From the NCBI GenBank assembly GCA_964579765.1, contig CAZOIK010000047.1, forward strand, positions 1-7,734: a DNA stretch of 7,734 nucleotides, given 5' to 3'. Of this stretch, positions 1 through 6,110 are shown piece after piece; position 1 is the stretch's first letter, and each line of letters starts with the position of its first letter. A program made the translations under genes and the position numbers. Source of the stretch: DATNBT01 sp964579765. GTDB lineage: Bacteria > Acidobacteriota > Vicinamibacteria > Vicinamibacterales > CAVVIG01. The notes beneath the pieces are model-generated. The model was not told where the DNA came from. It did not search any database and was given only the letters and a program-made list of their open reading frames with translations.

Positions 1-1151
1 TAGGCGACTCCAACTTCCACTTGCGTGGCATTGAAGACGTTGATCAGACGCATCCCGATTGTCGTGGAGAGGCGATCCATGATTCGGTAGCGCCATCCAT
101 AGCGCTCGTAGACGCGCGTGATCCCCGGCTCGTCGAGCGGCCGAGCCACGACATAGCCGACCTGCGCAATGACGCTGAATCGCGCGATGATGTGCTCGTA
201 GCCTCCGTACACACCCGTGGTCCAGCGCTCGCTCGGGGCCGCTCGCGTGGCCAGATCGAGGCGCGCTCCGACGGCCCCATCATAGGTGAGCTCCACGCCG
301 GCTGCAGCCTTGCCAAAACGATAGAAATGCCGCTGCACCGCGAAAGTCATCGTCCCGGTACGAAAGTCCTGCCGAATCGTGGGATGTGACTGTTCAAGCA
401 CGTTTTTCAAACCAGCGGTCCCACCGATCACCATCTCCCATTCAGGATGAAATGCAGGCAGCGGGGGCAACATGATGAGGACGGGCTCGTGTCGTTGGTC
501 GCTCAGGTTGTACCGAACGTTGAACCGGGGCCCGATGACGTTGATGCCGTCATTCGGCTGGAGCAACTCGCCGTTTGACCGATGCGTGAAGTCAAGCCCG
601 CCATACAGACTCAGGCGTGGCGTGATGATGTAGCGCGCATAAAAGCCCCAATCGAACCGCACATTCACGTTCGATCCGATGATTGTGTCAAACGGGTTCG
701 TGGTTTCGTTATATGGCCGCCACCGCCACGACAAGCCCGTGCTGAAGTCCGTCGTGAGCTCGAGGTTGTCGAAGATGTGACCGATCGGCCATGAAACGAA
801 ACCGTATACCTCGAGCGGTTGACCCAGCTCTCGCGCGTCGCTGAACCATGCGGATGAAAACCCCAGACCGTACGCCGGAAAGTGATAGAAGTGATGCCAC
901 AGACGGCTTCCATCGGTTTGCCGCCCGATTTCGATCGTCGCGTTCGGCGACCAGCGAATGGGTTGTCCGGCCGCGTTCGCGCCGGAGAGAAAGTCGCTCG
1001 TGGGCAGGACGAAGCCTGGCTCGAAGCCTCCGCGCACGAACCAGGGGTTGTCTTCAACGATTTGATGTCTCGGCTGTCCGAAGGCCGCGCCGACGCAGAG
1101 AAGCCAGACAAAGGCGTGCGCCGAGGCCGTGAAAACCCACCCGCGCGGCAT
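1..1151 (-). CDS. PagL-like lipid A 3-O-deacylase / acyloxyacyl hydrolase, C-terminus cut by window edge
   Basis: I translated this frame by hand from ATG at 1151. It stays open for 383 codons to the window edge, where an incomplete TA- codon remains. Residues 1-26 look like a Sec signal peptide (hydrophobic core FVWLLCVGAAF, cleavage near AFG/Q). The rest alternates aromatic and polar residues as in an outer-membrane beta-barrel. The key match is DFTHRSNGELLQPNDGIN at 188-204. It carries the H-x-S-N-G signature of the PagL family, with H190 and S192 as the catalytic His/Ser pair. PagL enzymes remove the 3-O-acyl chain of lipid A at the outer membrane. The protein is about twice as long as Pseudomonas PagL and resembles the long 'acyloxyacyl hydrolase' forms I associate with Bacteroidetes. 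The end (VFNATQVEVGVA, then probably Tyr) suggests only a few residues are missing. A GGA lies 8 bases before the start. GC is lower than in the heme genes. Family confidence is good; substrate is inferred. Confidence 0.8.
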   Translation of the reverse strand, partial: MPRGWVFTASAHAFVWLLCVGAAFGQPRHQIVEDNPWFVRGGFEPGFVLPTSDFLSGANAAGQPIRWSPNATIEIGRQTDGSRLWHHFYHFPAYGLGFSSAWFSDARELGQPLEVYGFVSWPIGHIFDNLELTTDFSTGLSWRWRPYNETTNPFDTIIGSNVNVRFDWGFYARYIITPRLSLYGGLDFTHRSNGELLQPNDGINVIGPRFNVRYNLSDQRHEPVLIMLPPLPAFHPEWEMVIGGTAGLKNVLEQSHPTIRQDFRTGTMTFAVQRHFYRFGKAAAGVELTYDGAVGARLDLATRAAPSERWTTGVYGGYEHIIARFSVIAQVGYVVARPLDEPGITRVYERYGWRYRIMDRLSTTIGMRLINVFNATQVEVGVA

Positions 1152-1503
1152 GGCCGTTCCATTTAGTCGGAGGCAATCTGCGCGCCGTTCTCATGCCGAA
1201 ATTGCGGCAGATATTGTTAGCTTGGACGACCATCGGGGCAGCCCGGCGGGCCGTCGCGGGCACGATGCTGTCGCTCACGCTCGTTCTGATCAGGCAGGAC
1301 GTTCAACCGTGCCCGCCGCCGGCTGCGCGGATCTCGATATCGGCATCGGGAGGCTATCCGTTCGGTACCGTGACTGGCGAGCCGCTCAAGAATTTTCGGA
1401 AGGCGTGGGAAACTGTCTTGAAAATCGCGAAGATTACGGATCTGGAGATCGGTCCCACCGGCCGTCTCGCCCGATTCGCCATCACAAAAGCCACCGTTTC
1501 TAT
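1152..1503. other. Gene-poor junction between PagL-like gene and tRNA-Lys
   Basis: No intact gene is convincing here. GC drops to about 48% in the line 1381-1440. The only recognisable content is an integrase relic (separate entry) and a small hairpin, GCCG-AAATTG-CGGC, at 1193-1206. The promoter of the PagL-like gene must lie at its left end, but I see no clear -35/-10 pair. Confidence 0.5.
1352..1450 (+). pseudogene. Tyrosine recombinase (phage-type integrase) remnant
   Basis: One frame reads GYPFGTVTGEPLKNFRKAW and continues ETVLKIAKITDLEI. This matches the segment of tyrosine integrases just before the HxLRH box, typically 'vFp..tGkplknfrkaWe.alkrAgi.dlr'. The sequence after DLEI (GPTGRLARF) does not give the expected HDLRHT motif. 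I also see no catalytic Arg upstream or Arg/Tyr downstream, so only a fragment of roughly 33 residues survives. It points toward the tRNA-Lys 3' end, which begins about 55 bases further on; tRNA 3' ends are classic targets of this enzyme family. I call it a dead relic of an integrated element. A chance resemblance is possible because the fragment is short. Confidence 0.55.
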
Positions 1504-1578
1504 TGGTGGGCCCCCCGGGGATCGAACCCGGGACACCGTGATTAAAAGTCACGTGCTCTACCACTGAGCTAGGGGCCC
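1504..1578 (-). tRNA. tRNA-Lys (UUU)
   Basis: The reverse complement folds as a complete cloverleaf. The acceptor arms are GGGCCCC (1578-1572) and GGGGCCC (1514-1508), and the D arm contains GCTCAGTGGTAGAGC. The anticodon stem CGTGA/TCACG closes the loop CTTTTAA, giving anticodon UUU (Lys). The variable loop GTGTC has five bases, and the T arm is CCGGG-TTCGATC-CCCGG. The discriminator is A at 1507 and CCA is encoded at 1506-1504. An integrase relic sits just beyond the 3' end. Confidence 0.97.
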
Positions 1579-1621
1579 GTTGCGGCGGGAAATCTCCTGA
1601 CGATACCACACGGGTTAGTCG

Positions 1622-1657
1622 GTCAGTCTCCAGTCTCCAGTCAGTCAGTCTCCAGTC
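1622..1657. repeat. Short direct repeats of GTCAGTCTCCAGTC
   Basis: The 14-mer GTCAGTCTCCAGTC occurs at 1622-1635 and again at 1644-1657, a 22-base offset. Extra CTCCAGTC and CAGTCAGT pieces lie between, so the patch is built from CAGT/CTCCAGT units. It occupies the gap between tRNA-Lys and the response regulator gene. It is too short and irregular to be a CRISPR array; it looks like slippage-derived intergenic repeat DNA. Confidence 0.7.
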
Positions 1658-1696
1658 GGCAGCCGCGGGCGGGCCAGGTCAGACGCCGAACGCGGG

Positions 1697-1702
1697 TATA
1701 CT
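1697..1702 (+). promoter_or_regulatory. Candidate -10 element TATACT for the receiver gene
   Basis: TATACT differs from TATAAT at one position and stands out in GC-rich DNA. It ends 10 bases before the ATG at 1713, so transcription would begin within a few bases of the start codon. No -35 box is convincing at the usual distance (1674-1679 is CCAGGT). It also argues against a GTG start at 1704. Confidence 0.4.
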
Positions 1703-1712
1703 GGTGGCGCCG

Positions 1713-2087
1713 ATGACCAAAGACTCCACACGCCTCGTGCTCGTCGTCGAAGACGATGTGTCCGTGCGCCGCCCGCTCGTGAAGTTCCTCGAAATGCACG
1801 GCTTCTCGGTCGTGACCGCGGAAACGGCCGACGAGGGCCTCGAGGCGCTCGGCAAGAACCGGCTCGTCGCCGCCGTCGTCGATCTGCGGCTCAAGCGCGG
1901 ATCGGGACGCGACGTCGTCGTCGCGACGCCGGCTGAAGTGCCGGTCATCATCTTCTCGGGCGTGCCGTCGGAGTCGGCCGAGCTCGAGCGCCTGCGTCCG
2001 CGCACGCGGCTCATCGAGAAGCCGTACTCGCTCGTGCTGCTCGTCGAGACGCTCGAAGAGATGCTCTCCGAGTCGAAGGCGAGTTGA
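1713..2087 (+). CDS. Single-domain response regulator (CheY-like receiver)
   Basis: This is a 124-residue receiver domain with no output domain. From ATG 1713, the acidic pocket is D14-D15 (LVLVVEDD), the phospho-acceptor is D57 (VVDLRLKRGSG), the switch Ser is S82 (IIFSG), and the conserved Lys is K103 (EKPYS). Such proteins relay phosphate from a histidine kinase to another protein rather than to DNA. No kinase gene is visible in the window, so partner and output are unknown. GTG at 1704 would add three residues. I prefer ATG 1713 because GGTGG at 1703-1707 is a usable ribosome site five bases upstream and the likely -10 box abuts 1704. The gene converges on the heme operon, with a shared hairpin after its stop. 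Confidence 0.9.
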   Translation: MTKDSTRLVLVVEDDVSVRRPLVKFLEMHGFSVVTAETADEGLEALGKNRLVAAVVDLRLKRGSGRDVVVATPAEVPVIIFSGVPSESAELERLRPRTRLIEKPYSLVLLVETLEEMLSESKAS

Positions 2088-2108
2088 GGCGGGCCTGAAA
2101 GGCCCGCC
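2088..2108. terminator. Bidirectional GC hairpin between convergent genes
   Basis: GGCGGGCCT (2088-2096), a three-base loop GAA, and AGGCCCGCC (2100-2108) form a perfect 9-bp stem. It starts right after the receiver stop codon and ends right before the stop codon of the minus-strand methyltransferase, so it fills the entire gap. Neither side has a T tract, so an intrinsic terminator of the classic kind is not assured. It may instead stop transcription with Rho or stabilise mRNA 3' ends. Confidence 0.65.
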
Positions 2109-2750
2109 CTACTTCAGTTTCACCGTCACCGACATCCCTTCACTGCCCGGGCGCACGATCGACGTCGCGAGCGACGGGCTGTCGGCGATTGCCGCCAGGA
2201 AATCCTTCATCTCCGACTGCTTGTTGACGACGTTGTGGGCGAGGAAGAGGCCGCGCGGCGTGAGCCGCGGGAACACGAGGTCGAAAAACTTCTTGTAGTC
2301 CGGCTTCCACGCGTCGAGAAACACGAAGTCGAACGTGCCCGGGATCTTCGGGATCTCCTTGAAGGCATCGCCTGAAATCACCGTCACCGTGTCGGTGAGC
2401 CCGGCGCGGCGGATGTTCTCCCGGGCCGCCTTCGCGCGGCCGGCGTCGTATTCGATCGTTGTCAGACGCCCGCCCGTCTGCCGCAGGCCAAGGCCGATCC
2501 AGATCGCGCTGTAACCGTACGCGGATCCAATCTCGAGCGCGTGCTTCGCGCCGATCGACATCACCAGCACGCGCATGAAGCGGCCGTCTTCCTCGGACAC
2601 CGACAGCTGGCCCGTGTCGATCTTCCTGATCGACGTGAGCAGGTTGACGACATCGGACGGAATCTGGGCCTGCGCGCGCGGCGCGAGGAGAAGCAGCCAC
2701 GAAGACACAACGAACACGAAGCACGCACGGGCTACGACGCGGGTAGACAT
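2109..2750 (-). CDS. Exported SAM-dependent O-methyltransferase (family 3 type)
   Basis: A 213-residue class I methyltransferase related to the catechol/caffeoyl-CoA O-methyltransferase family. Motif I for SAM binding is ALEIGSAYGYSAIWIG at 71-86, the SAM-ribose acid is probably E100 (TTIEYD), and a further acidic motif is GDAF at 127-130. D146 (FVFLDAWKPDY) matches the first metal ligand. The usual D-N metal pair is read as H172-N173 (LFLAHNVVN). Residues 1-28 form a strong Sec signal peptide: basic start, FVFVVSSWLLLLA core, AQA/Q cleavage. Export is odd because SAM is cytoplasmic, and no later start would remove the leader and keep the fold. The start overlaps the hemY end by 19 bases, so translation is probably coupled and this is the last gene of the operon. 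The substrate is unknown. Confidence 0.85.
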   Translation of the reverse strand: MSTRVVARACFVFVVSSWLLLLAPRAQAQIPSDVVNLLTSIRKIDTGQLSVSEEDGRFMRVLVMSIGAKHALEIGSAYGYSAIWIGLGLRQTGGRLTTIEYDAGRAKAARENIRRAGLTDTVTVISGDAFKEIPKIPGTFDFVFLDAWKPDYKKFFDLVFPRLTPRGLFLAHNVVNKQSEMKDFLAAIADSPSLATSIVRPGSEGMSVTVKLK

Positions 2751-4102
2751 TCAGAAACCTTTCGTGCGGTCGCGCGCGCGTCGGCCACGCAGTCGGGGAT
2801 GCCGACGCCGCGAAATCCGCTGCCGGTGACATACAGATCGGGGTGCGCGGCGAGCCGGCGGTCGATGGCCGCCATGCGATCGAGATGCCCGACTTCGTGC
2901 TGCGCGCTCTTGCGGTCGAAGCGGTACACGCGCGAGAGGATCGGCTCGCCGGTGATGCCGAGCAGCGGCCGCAGCGCCGCCAGCGCGACGCCGACCAGCT
3001 CGTCGTCTGATTTCGAGAGCGCCTCCGGATCGCGGCCGCCGCCGACGAACGCGCGCATCAGCACGCGATCGTCCGGCGCGCGATTCGGCCACTTCGACGA
3101 CAGCCACGACGCGGCCATGATGCCCGTCCGCTCGACGCGCGGCACGACGAAGCCCGAGCCGTTGAGCGGATGCGCGACGGCCGCGCGAGGGAAGGCGAGG
3201 GCGACGGTGCCGCTCGACGCATACGGGATCTCGGCGCAGAGGCGCGCCAGGTCGGGATCGACGCCGCGCACGAGGTCCGCTGTGACATACGCCGGCGAGG
3301 TGACGACGAGCGCGCGGCCGGAGTAGCGCGAACCGTCAGCCGTCTCGACCGTCCACGCGCGGTCGCGAGACACCCGCTGCACCGCCGCGGCGAGCCGAAT
3401 GGACTCGGCAGGCAACGCCTGCGTGAGCGCCGTGACGAGCTCGCTCAGACCGCCCGGAAACGATCGAAACACGCCGTCGGGCGAAGGAGGCCTGCGCTCC
3501 CGCCGGAACGCGCGCAGCAGGCTGCCGTACGTGCGCTCGGTCTCGACGAAGCGCGGAAACAGCGCGCGGATCGACAGGCGGTCCACGTCGCCCGCGTGGA
3601 TGCCGGCGAGCAGCGGCTCGGCGAGATACGTCACCGCCTCGTCGCCGAATCGCCGCCGCATGAACGATCCGATCGATTCGTCCGCCCCGTCCGTTCTCGC
3701 CGGCACGAACAGCTCGGCGGCCATGCGCAGCTTGCCCGTCCACGAGAACAGGCCGGTCTGCACGAACGGACCGACCCGCGTCGGGATGCCGAGCACCGAG
3801 CTCGCGGGCAGCGGATAGAGACGCCCGCCGCGCTGGATGTAGGCGAGGCGCGGCGGCTTCGTCGGCACGAGCCGGTGGGCGATGCCGAGCTCCTGGCAGA
3901 GGGCGACGCCTTCGGGCTTCTGCGTGAGCAGCGAGTCGGGGCCGCCGTCGATGACGAAGTCGCCCACCTGTTCGCTCACGATCACGCCGCCGGTGCGCGC
4001 GGCGCGCTCGAGCACGACGAACGACCGGCCCCGCTTCTGCAGCTCGAAGGCCGCGCTCAACCCGGCGATCCCGCCGCCCACGATGACGACGTCGATGTTC
4101 AT
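2732..4102 (-). CDS. hemY: HemY-type protoporphyrinogen/coproporphyrinogen III oxidase
   Basis: A flavoenzyme of 456 residues, the usual length for this family. It oxidises protoporphyrinogen IX to protoporphyrin IX, or coproporphyrinogen III to coproporphyrin III in the Firmicutes-like branch (synonyms hemG, cgoX). The N-terminal FAD-binding motif is DVVIVGGGIAGLSAAFEL at 4-21, with E32 as ribose-binding acid and RTGG at 36-39. IDGGPDSLLTQKP at 51-63 is the family's 'dgGpds' segment. The C-terminal FAD motif is LYVTGSGFRGVGIPDCV. No signal peptide is visible; Bacillus-type enzymes are soluble or peripheral. The ATG directly follows the hemH TGA with no Shine-Dalgarno in between, so translation is probably coupled. 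The end overlaps the methyltransferase start by 19 bases. Which of the two substrates is used cannot be read from this gene alone. Confidence 0.93.
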   Translation of the reverse strand: MNIDVVIVGGGIAGLSAAFELQKRGRSFVVLERAARTGGVIVSEQVGDFVIDGGPDSLLTQKPEGVALCQELGIAHRLVPTKPPRLAYIQRGGRLYPLPASSVLGIPTRVGPFVQTGLFSWTGKLRMAAELFVPARTDGADESIGSFMRRRFGDEAVTYLAEPLLAGIHAGDVDRLSIRALFPRFVETERTYGSLLRAFRRERRPPSPDGVFRSFPGGLSELVTALTQALPAESIRLAAAVQRVSRDRAWTVETADGSRYSGRALVVTSPAYVTADLVRGVDPDLARLCAEIPYASSGTVALAFPRAAVAHPLNGSGFVVPRVERTGIMAASWLSSKWPNRAPDDRVLMRAFVGGGRDPEALSKSDDELVGVALAALRPLLGITGEPILSRVYRFDRKSAQHEVGHLDRMAAIDRRLAAHPDLYVTGSGFRGVGIPDCVADARATARKVSECLPAS

Positions 4103-4978
4103 TCAGAGCAGCGCGCGGACGATCGACTCGAGCGCGGCGATGAACGTGCGCGAGGTGTTGAGCGACTCGGTGCGCCGGAGCGCCGCGCCGGCGTCGCGGG
4201 CGGCGCGCGCCGCCTGGACGTCGATGTCGAACAGGATCTCCGTGTGATCGCAGACGAACCCGATCGGGACGACGAGAAACGCGCGGGTGCCACGGGCGGC
4301 GCGCTCCGTCACGAACGCGCCGAGATCGGGGCCGATCCAGGGCTCCGGCGTCCTGCCCGCACTCTGATAGGCGATGTCGTACGCCGCGACGCCGGCGAGC
4401 TCGGCGACGCCACGCGCGGTCGCGGCCACTTCGTCCGCGTAGACGTCGCCGCCCTCGATGACGCGCGTCGGCAGGCTGTGCGCGGTGAAGACGATGGCTT
4501 CATCCGCCCGCGGCTCCGCCTCGCGAATCCGCTCGGCGAACGCCTGCAGGAGCAGCGGGTGATTGTGAAACGTGCGCACCGGCACGAACGCGACGCCGGA
4601 GGGCAGCGCGGCCGCCGCCGCGTCCATGTACTTCTGCACGCTGAGCGTGGAGAACTGCGGCGCCAGCGGGACGCCGATGACACGCTGCACGCGCTGCGCG
4701 AGCAGGTCCTTCACCACGTCGGCGATGTACGGATGCCAGTTCCGCATGCCGGCGACGACCGGCACGTCGGGGCCGAGCCGCGTCGCGAGCGCCTCCGCCT
4801 GCGCGCGCGTGATCTCGGTGAGCGGCGAGTGTCCGCCGATCGCCGTGTAGTTGTGCGTCATCTCCTCGACGAGCTCGGGAGACGGCGGCCGCCCACCGCG
4901 CACCGCCGTCAGATACTCCGGCATCTCCGCCAGAGACGCGGGCGTCCCGTGGGCCATCAGAAGGACGGCGGACTTCAT
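4103..4978 (-). CDS. hemH: Ferrochelatase, Firmicutes-like (likely coproporphyrin ferrochelatase)
   Basis: A 291-residue ferrochelatase, slightly shorter than Bacillus HemH (310), that inserts Fe2+ into a porphyrin. The catalytic His and Glu are H167 (FTAHSLP) and E248 (GFVCDHTEILFDID), matching H183 and E264 of Bacillus subtilis. YQSAGRTPEPWIGPD at 204-218 is the conserved substrate-side segment. Several stretches follow the Bacillus enzyme (cpfC type) and not the E. coli/mitochondrial one: RGGRPPSPELVEEM, YTAIGGHSPLTEIT, and LAPQFSTLSVQKY where the latter group has YPQYS. No C-terminal Cys cluster for [2Fe-2S] is present. MAHGTP places H10 where Bacillus has the heme-proximal Tyr13. The start is preceded by a GGTTCC repeat array and only a weak ribosome site (GTGGAACC before ATG). 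It abuts hemY. Function is near certain; the coproporphyrin assignment is inference. Confidence 0.93.
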   Translation of the reverse strand: MKSAVLLMAHGTPASLAEMPEYLTAVRGGRPPSPELVEEMTHNYTAIGGHSPLTEITRAQAEALATRLGPDVPVVAGMRNWHPYIADVVKDLLAQRVQRVIGVPLAPQFSTLSVQKYMDAAAAALPSGVAFVPVRTFHNHPLLLQAFAERIREAEPRADEAIVFTAHSLPTRVIEGGDVYADEVAATARGVAELAGVAAYDIAYQSAGRTPEPWIGPDLGAFVTERAARGTRAFLVVPIGFVCDHTEILFDIDVQAARAARDAGAALRRTESLNTSRTFIAALESIVRALL

Positions 4979-5073
4979 GGTTCCACAGGTTCCACGGGTT
5001 CCAAGGGGTCTAGGTTCAAGAGGTGCAGGTTAGCACCTTTGGAACCGGCGGAACCTCCGGAGCCCCTGGAACC
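4979..5073. repeat. 9-bp-periodic GGTTCC array in inverted arrangement
   Basis: This fills the whole gap between hemE and hemH. GGTTCC occurs at 4979, 4988 and 4997, exactly nine bases apart. The complement GGAACC occurs at 5041, 5050 and 5068, with GGAGCC at 5059, again at nine-base steps. Between them GGTTCAAGAGGTGC (5013-5026) and GCACCTTTGGAACC (5033-5046) pair at 12 of 14 positions around a six-base loop. GGTTCCAAGGGG (4997-5008) can pair with CCCCTGGAACC (5063-5073) with one bulge. The result is a long imperfect hairpin in the operon mRNA, possibly a REP-like or RNA-processing element. Confidence 0.8.
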
Positions 5074-6110
5074 TAGTTCCTCGTTTGCTGATGCACGTAC
5101 CGCGCGGCGGCCTGGACGTGATCGACGGGCGTCATCGGCAGGATGCCGTGGCCCAGGTTGAAGATGTGGCCGGGGCGTCCGCCCGCGCGCTCGAGCACGT
5201 CGTCGATCGCTTCGAACAGGCGATCGATCGGCGCGAGCAGCAGCGTCGGGTCGAGATTGCCCTGCACGGCGCGATCGGCGCCGATGCGCTCCCACGCCTC
5301 GTCGAGCGGCGTGCGCCAGTCCACGCCGATGACGTCGCCGCCGGCCTCGCGCAGCTCCTGCAGAATCGCGCCCGTGCCGACGCCGAAGTGAATCGTCGGG
5401 ACGCCGAGCGGCGCGATGCGCTCGAAGATGCGTCGCGTGTGCGGCAGGATGAACTCGCGGTAGTCCTGCGCGTTCAGCTGGCCCACCCACGAGTCGAACA
5501 CCTGCACCGCGTCCACGCCGGCTTCAATCTGCGCCGCCAGATACTCGCCGACGACGTCGGCGAGGAGATCGCAGAAGGCGTGCCACGCTTTCGGGTGGCC
5601 GTACATCAGCGCCTTGGTGTGCGCGAACGACGTCGAGTGCCCGCCCTCGATGGCGTACGACGCGAGCGTGAACGGCGCGCCGGCGAAGCCGATGAGCGGC
5701 ACGCGTCCGCCGAGCTCGCGCTGAATCTGCTGGATCGCGACGAGCACATACGACAGCGCCTGCCGCGGCTCGAAGCGCGTGACGGCCGCGAGATCCGCCT
5801 CCGTGCGCAGCGGCGTTTCGATGGCCGGCCCCTCGCCTTTGAGGAAGTCGAACGGGATGCCCATCGGCGCCAGCGGCAGCAGGAGATCTGAAAAGAGAAT
5901 GGCCGCGTCCACGTCGATGCGGCGCACCGGCTGCAGCGTCACCGCGGTGGCGAGGTCGGGCGTGCGGCAGATCTCGAGCAGCGAGTAGCGCTCGCGCAGC
6001 TGCCGGTACTCGCTCATGTACCGGCCGGCCTGGCGCATGAACCAGACGGGCGTCGCGTCTACCGGCTGTCGTCTGCAGGCTCGAAGGAACCGACTGCCCG
6101 GGTCGGTCAG
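5073..6110 (-). CDS. hemE: Uroporphyrinogen decarboxylase, CTG start
   Basis: HemE decarboxylates the four acetate side chains of uroporphyrinogen III to give coproporphyrinogen III in the cytoplasm. The first ATG is at 6038, but that start (321 residues) removes a normal part of the protein. The same frame upstream reads RFLRACRRQPVDATPVWF, the canonical HemE N-terminus just before MRQAGRYMSEYR. No ATG, GTG or TTG lies upstream in frame near it, but CTG at 6110 does. It overlaps the preceding gene's stop as CTGA and has AAGGTG five bases ahead. From CTG the protein has 345 residues, the family norm. Catalytic residues, numbered from CTG: R26 and R30 (MRQAGR), D75 (ILFSD), Y152 (APFTLASY), S in FDSWVG, and H321 (NLGHG). 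The TAG stop runs directly into the GGTTCC array before hemH. Confidence 0.93.
   Translation of the reverse strand: MTDPGSRFLRACRRQPVDATPVWFMRQAGRYMSEYRQLRERYSLLEICRTPDLATAVTLQPVRRIDVDAAILFSDLLLPLAPMGIPFDFLKGEGPAIETPLRTEADLAAVTRFEPRQALSYVLVAIQQIQRELGGRVPLIGFAGAPFTLASYAIEGGHSTSFAHTKALMYGHPKAWHAFCDLLADVVGEYLAAQIEAGVDAVQVFDSWVGQLNAQDYREFILPHTRRIFERIAPLGVPTIHFGVGTGAILQELREAGGDVIGVDWRTPLDEAWERIGADRAVQGNLDPTLLLAPIDRLFEAIDDVLERAGGRPGHIFNLGHGILPMTPVDHVQAAARYVHQQTRN

Noticed and set aside
665..1162. 165-codon minus-strand frame starting at 1162
   Set aside because: Same strand as the PagL-like gene but in another frame; Ser/Arg-rich with no motif. The frame from 1151 has a signal peptide, barrel pattern and the HxSNG motif.
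1217..1609. Minus-strand frame reading through the tRNA
   Set aside because: Part of its protein is simply translated tRNA-Lys; the rest has no recognisable content.
1622..1657. Possible CRISPR or att-site repeat
   Set aside because: Two 14-base copies with an 8-base spacer are far too short for CRISPR, and the sequence does not match the tRNA-Lys 3' end.
3170..5161. 663-codon plus-strand open frame
   Set aside because: It runs antisense to hemY and hemH, is Arg/Glu/Asp/Ala-rich with no domain, and is a GC-bias shadow of the real genes.
5085..5891. 268-codon plus-strand open frame
   Set aside because: Antisense shadow of hemE, whose catalytic residues are all present on the other strand.
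5073..6038. hemE starting at ATG 6038
   Set aside because: This would delete a canonical HemE N-terminal segment that is clearly encoded upstream in frame.
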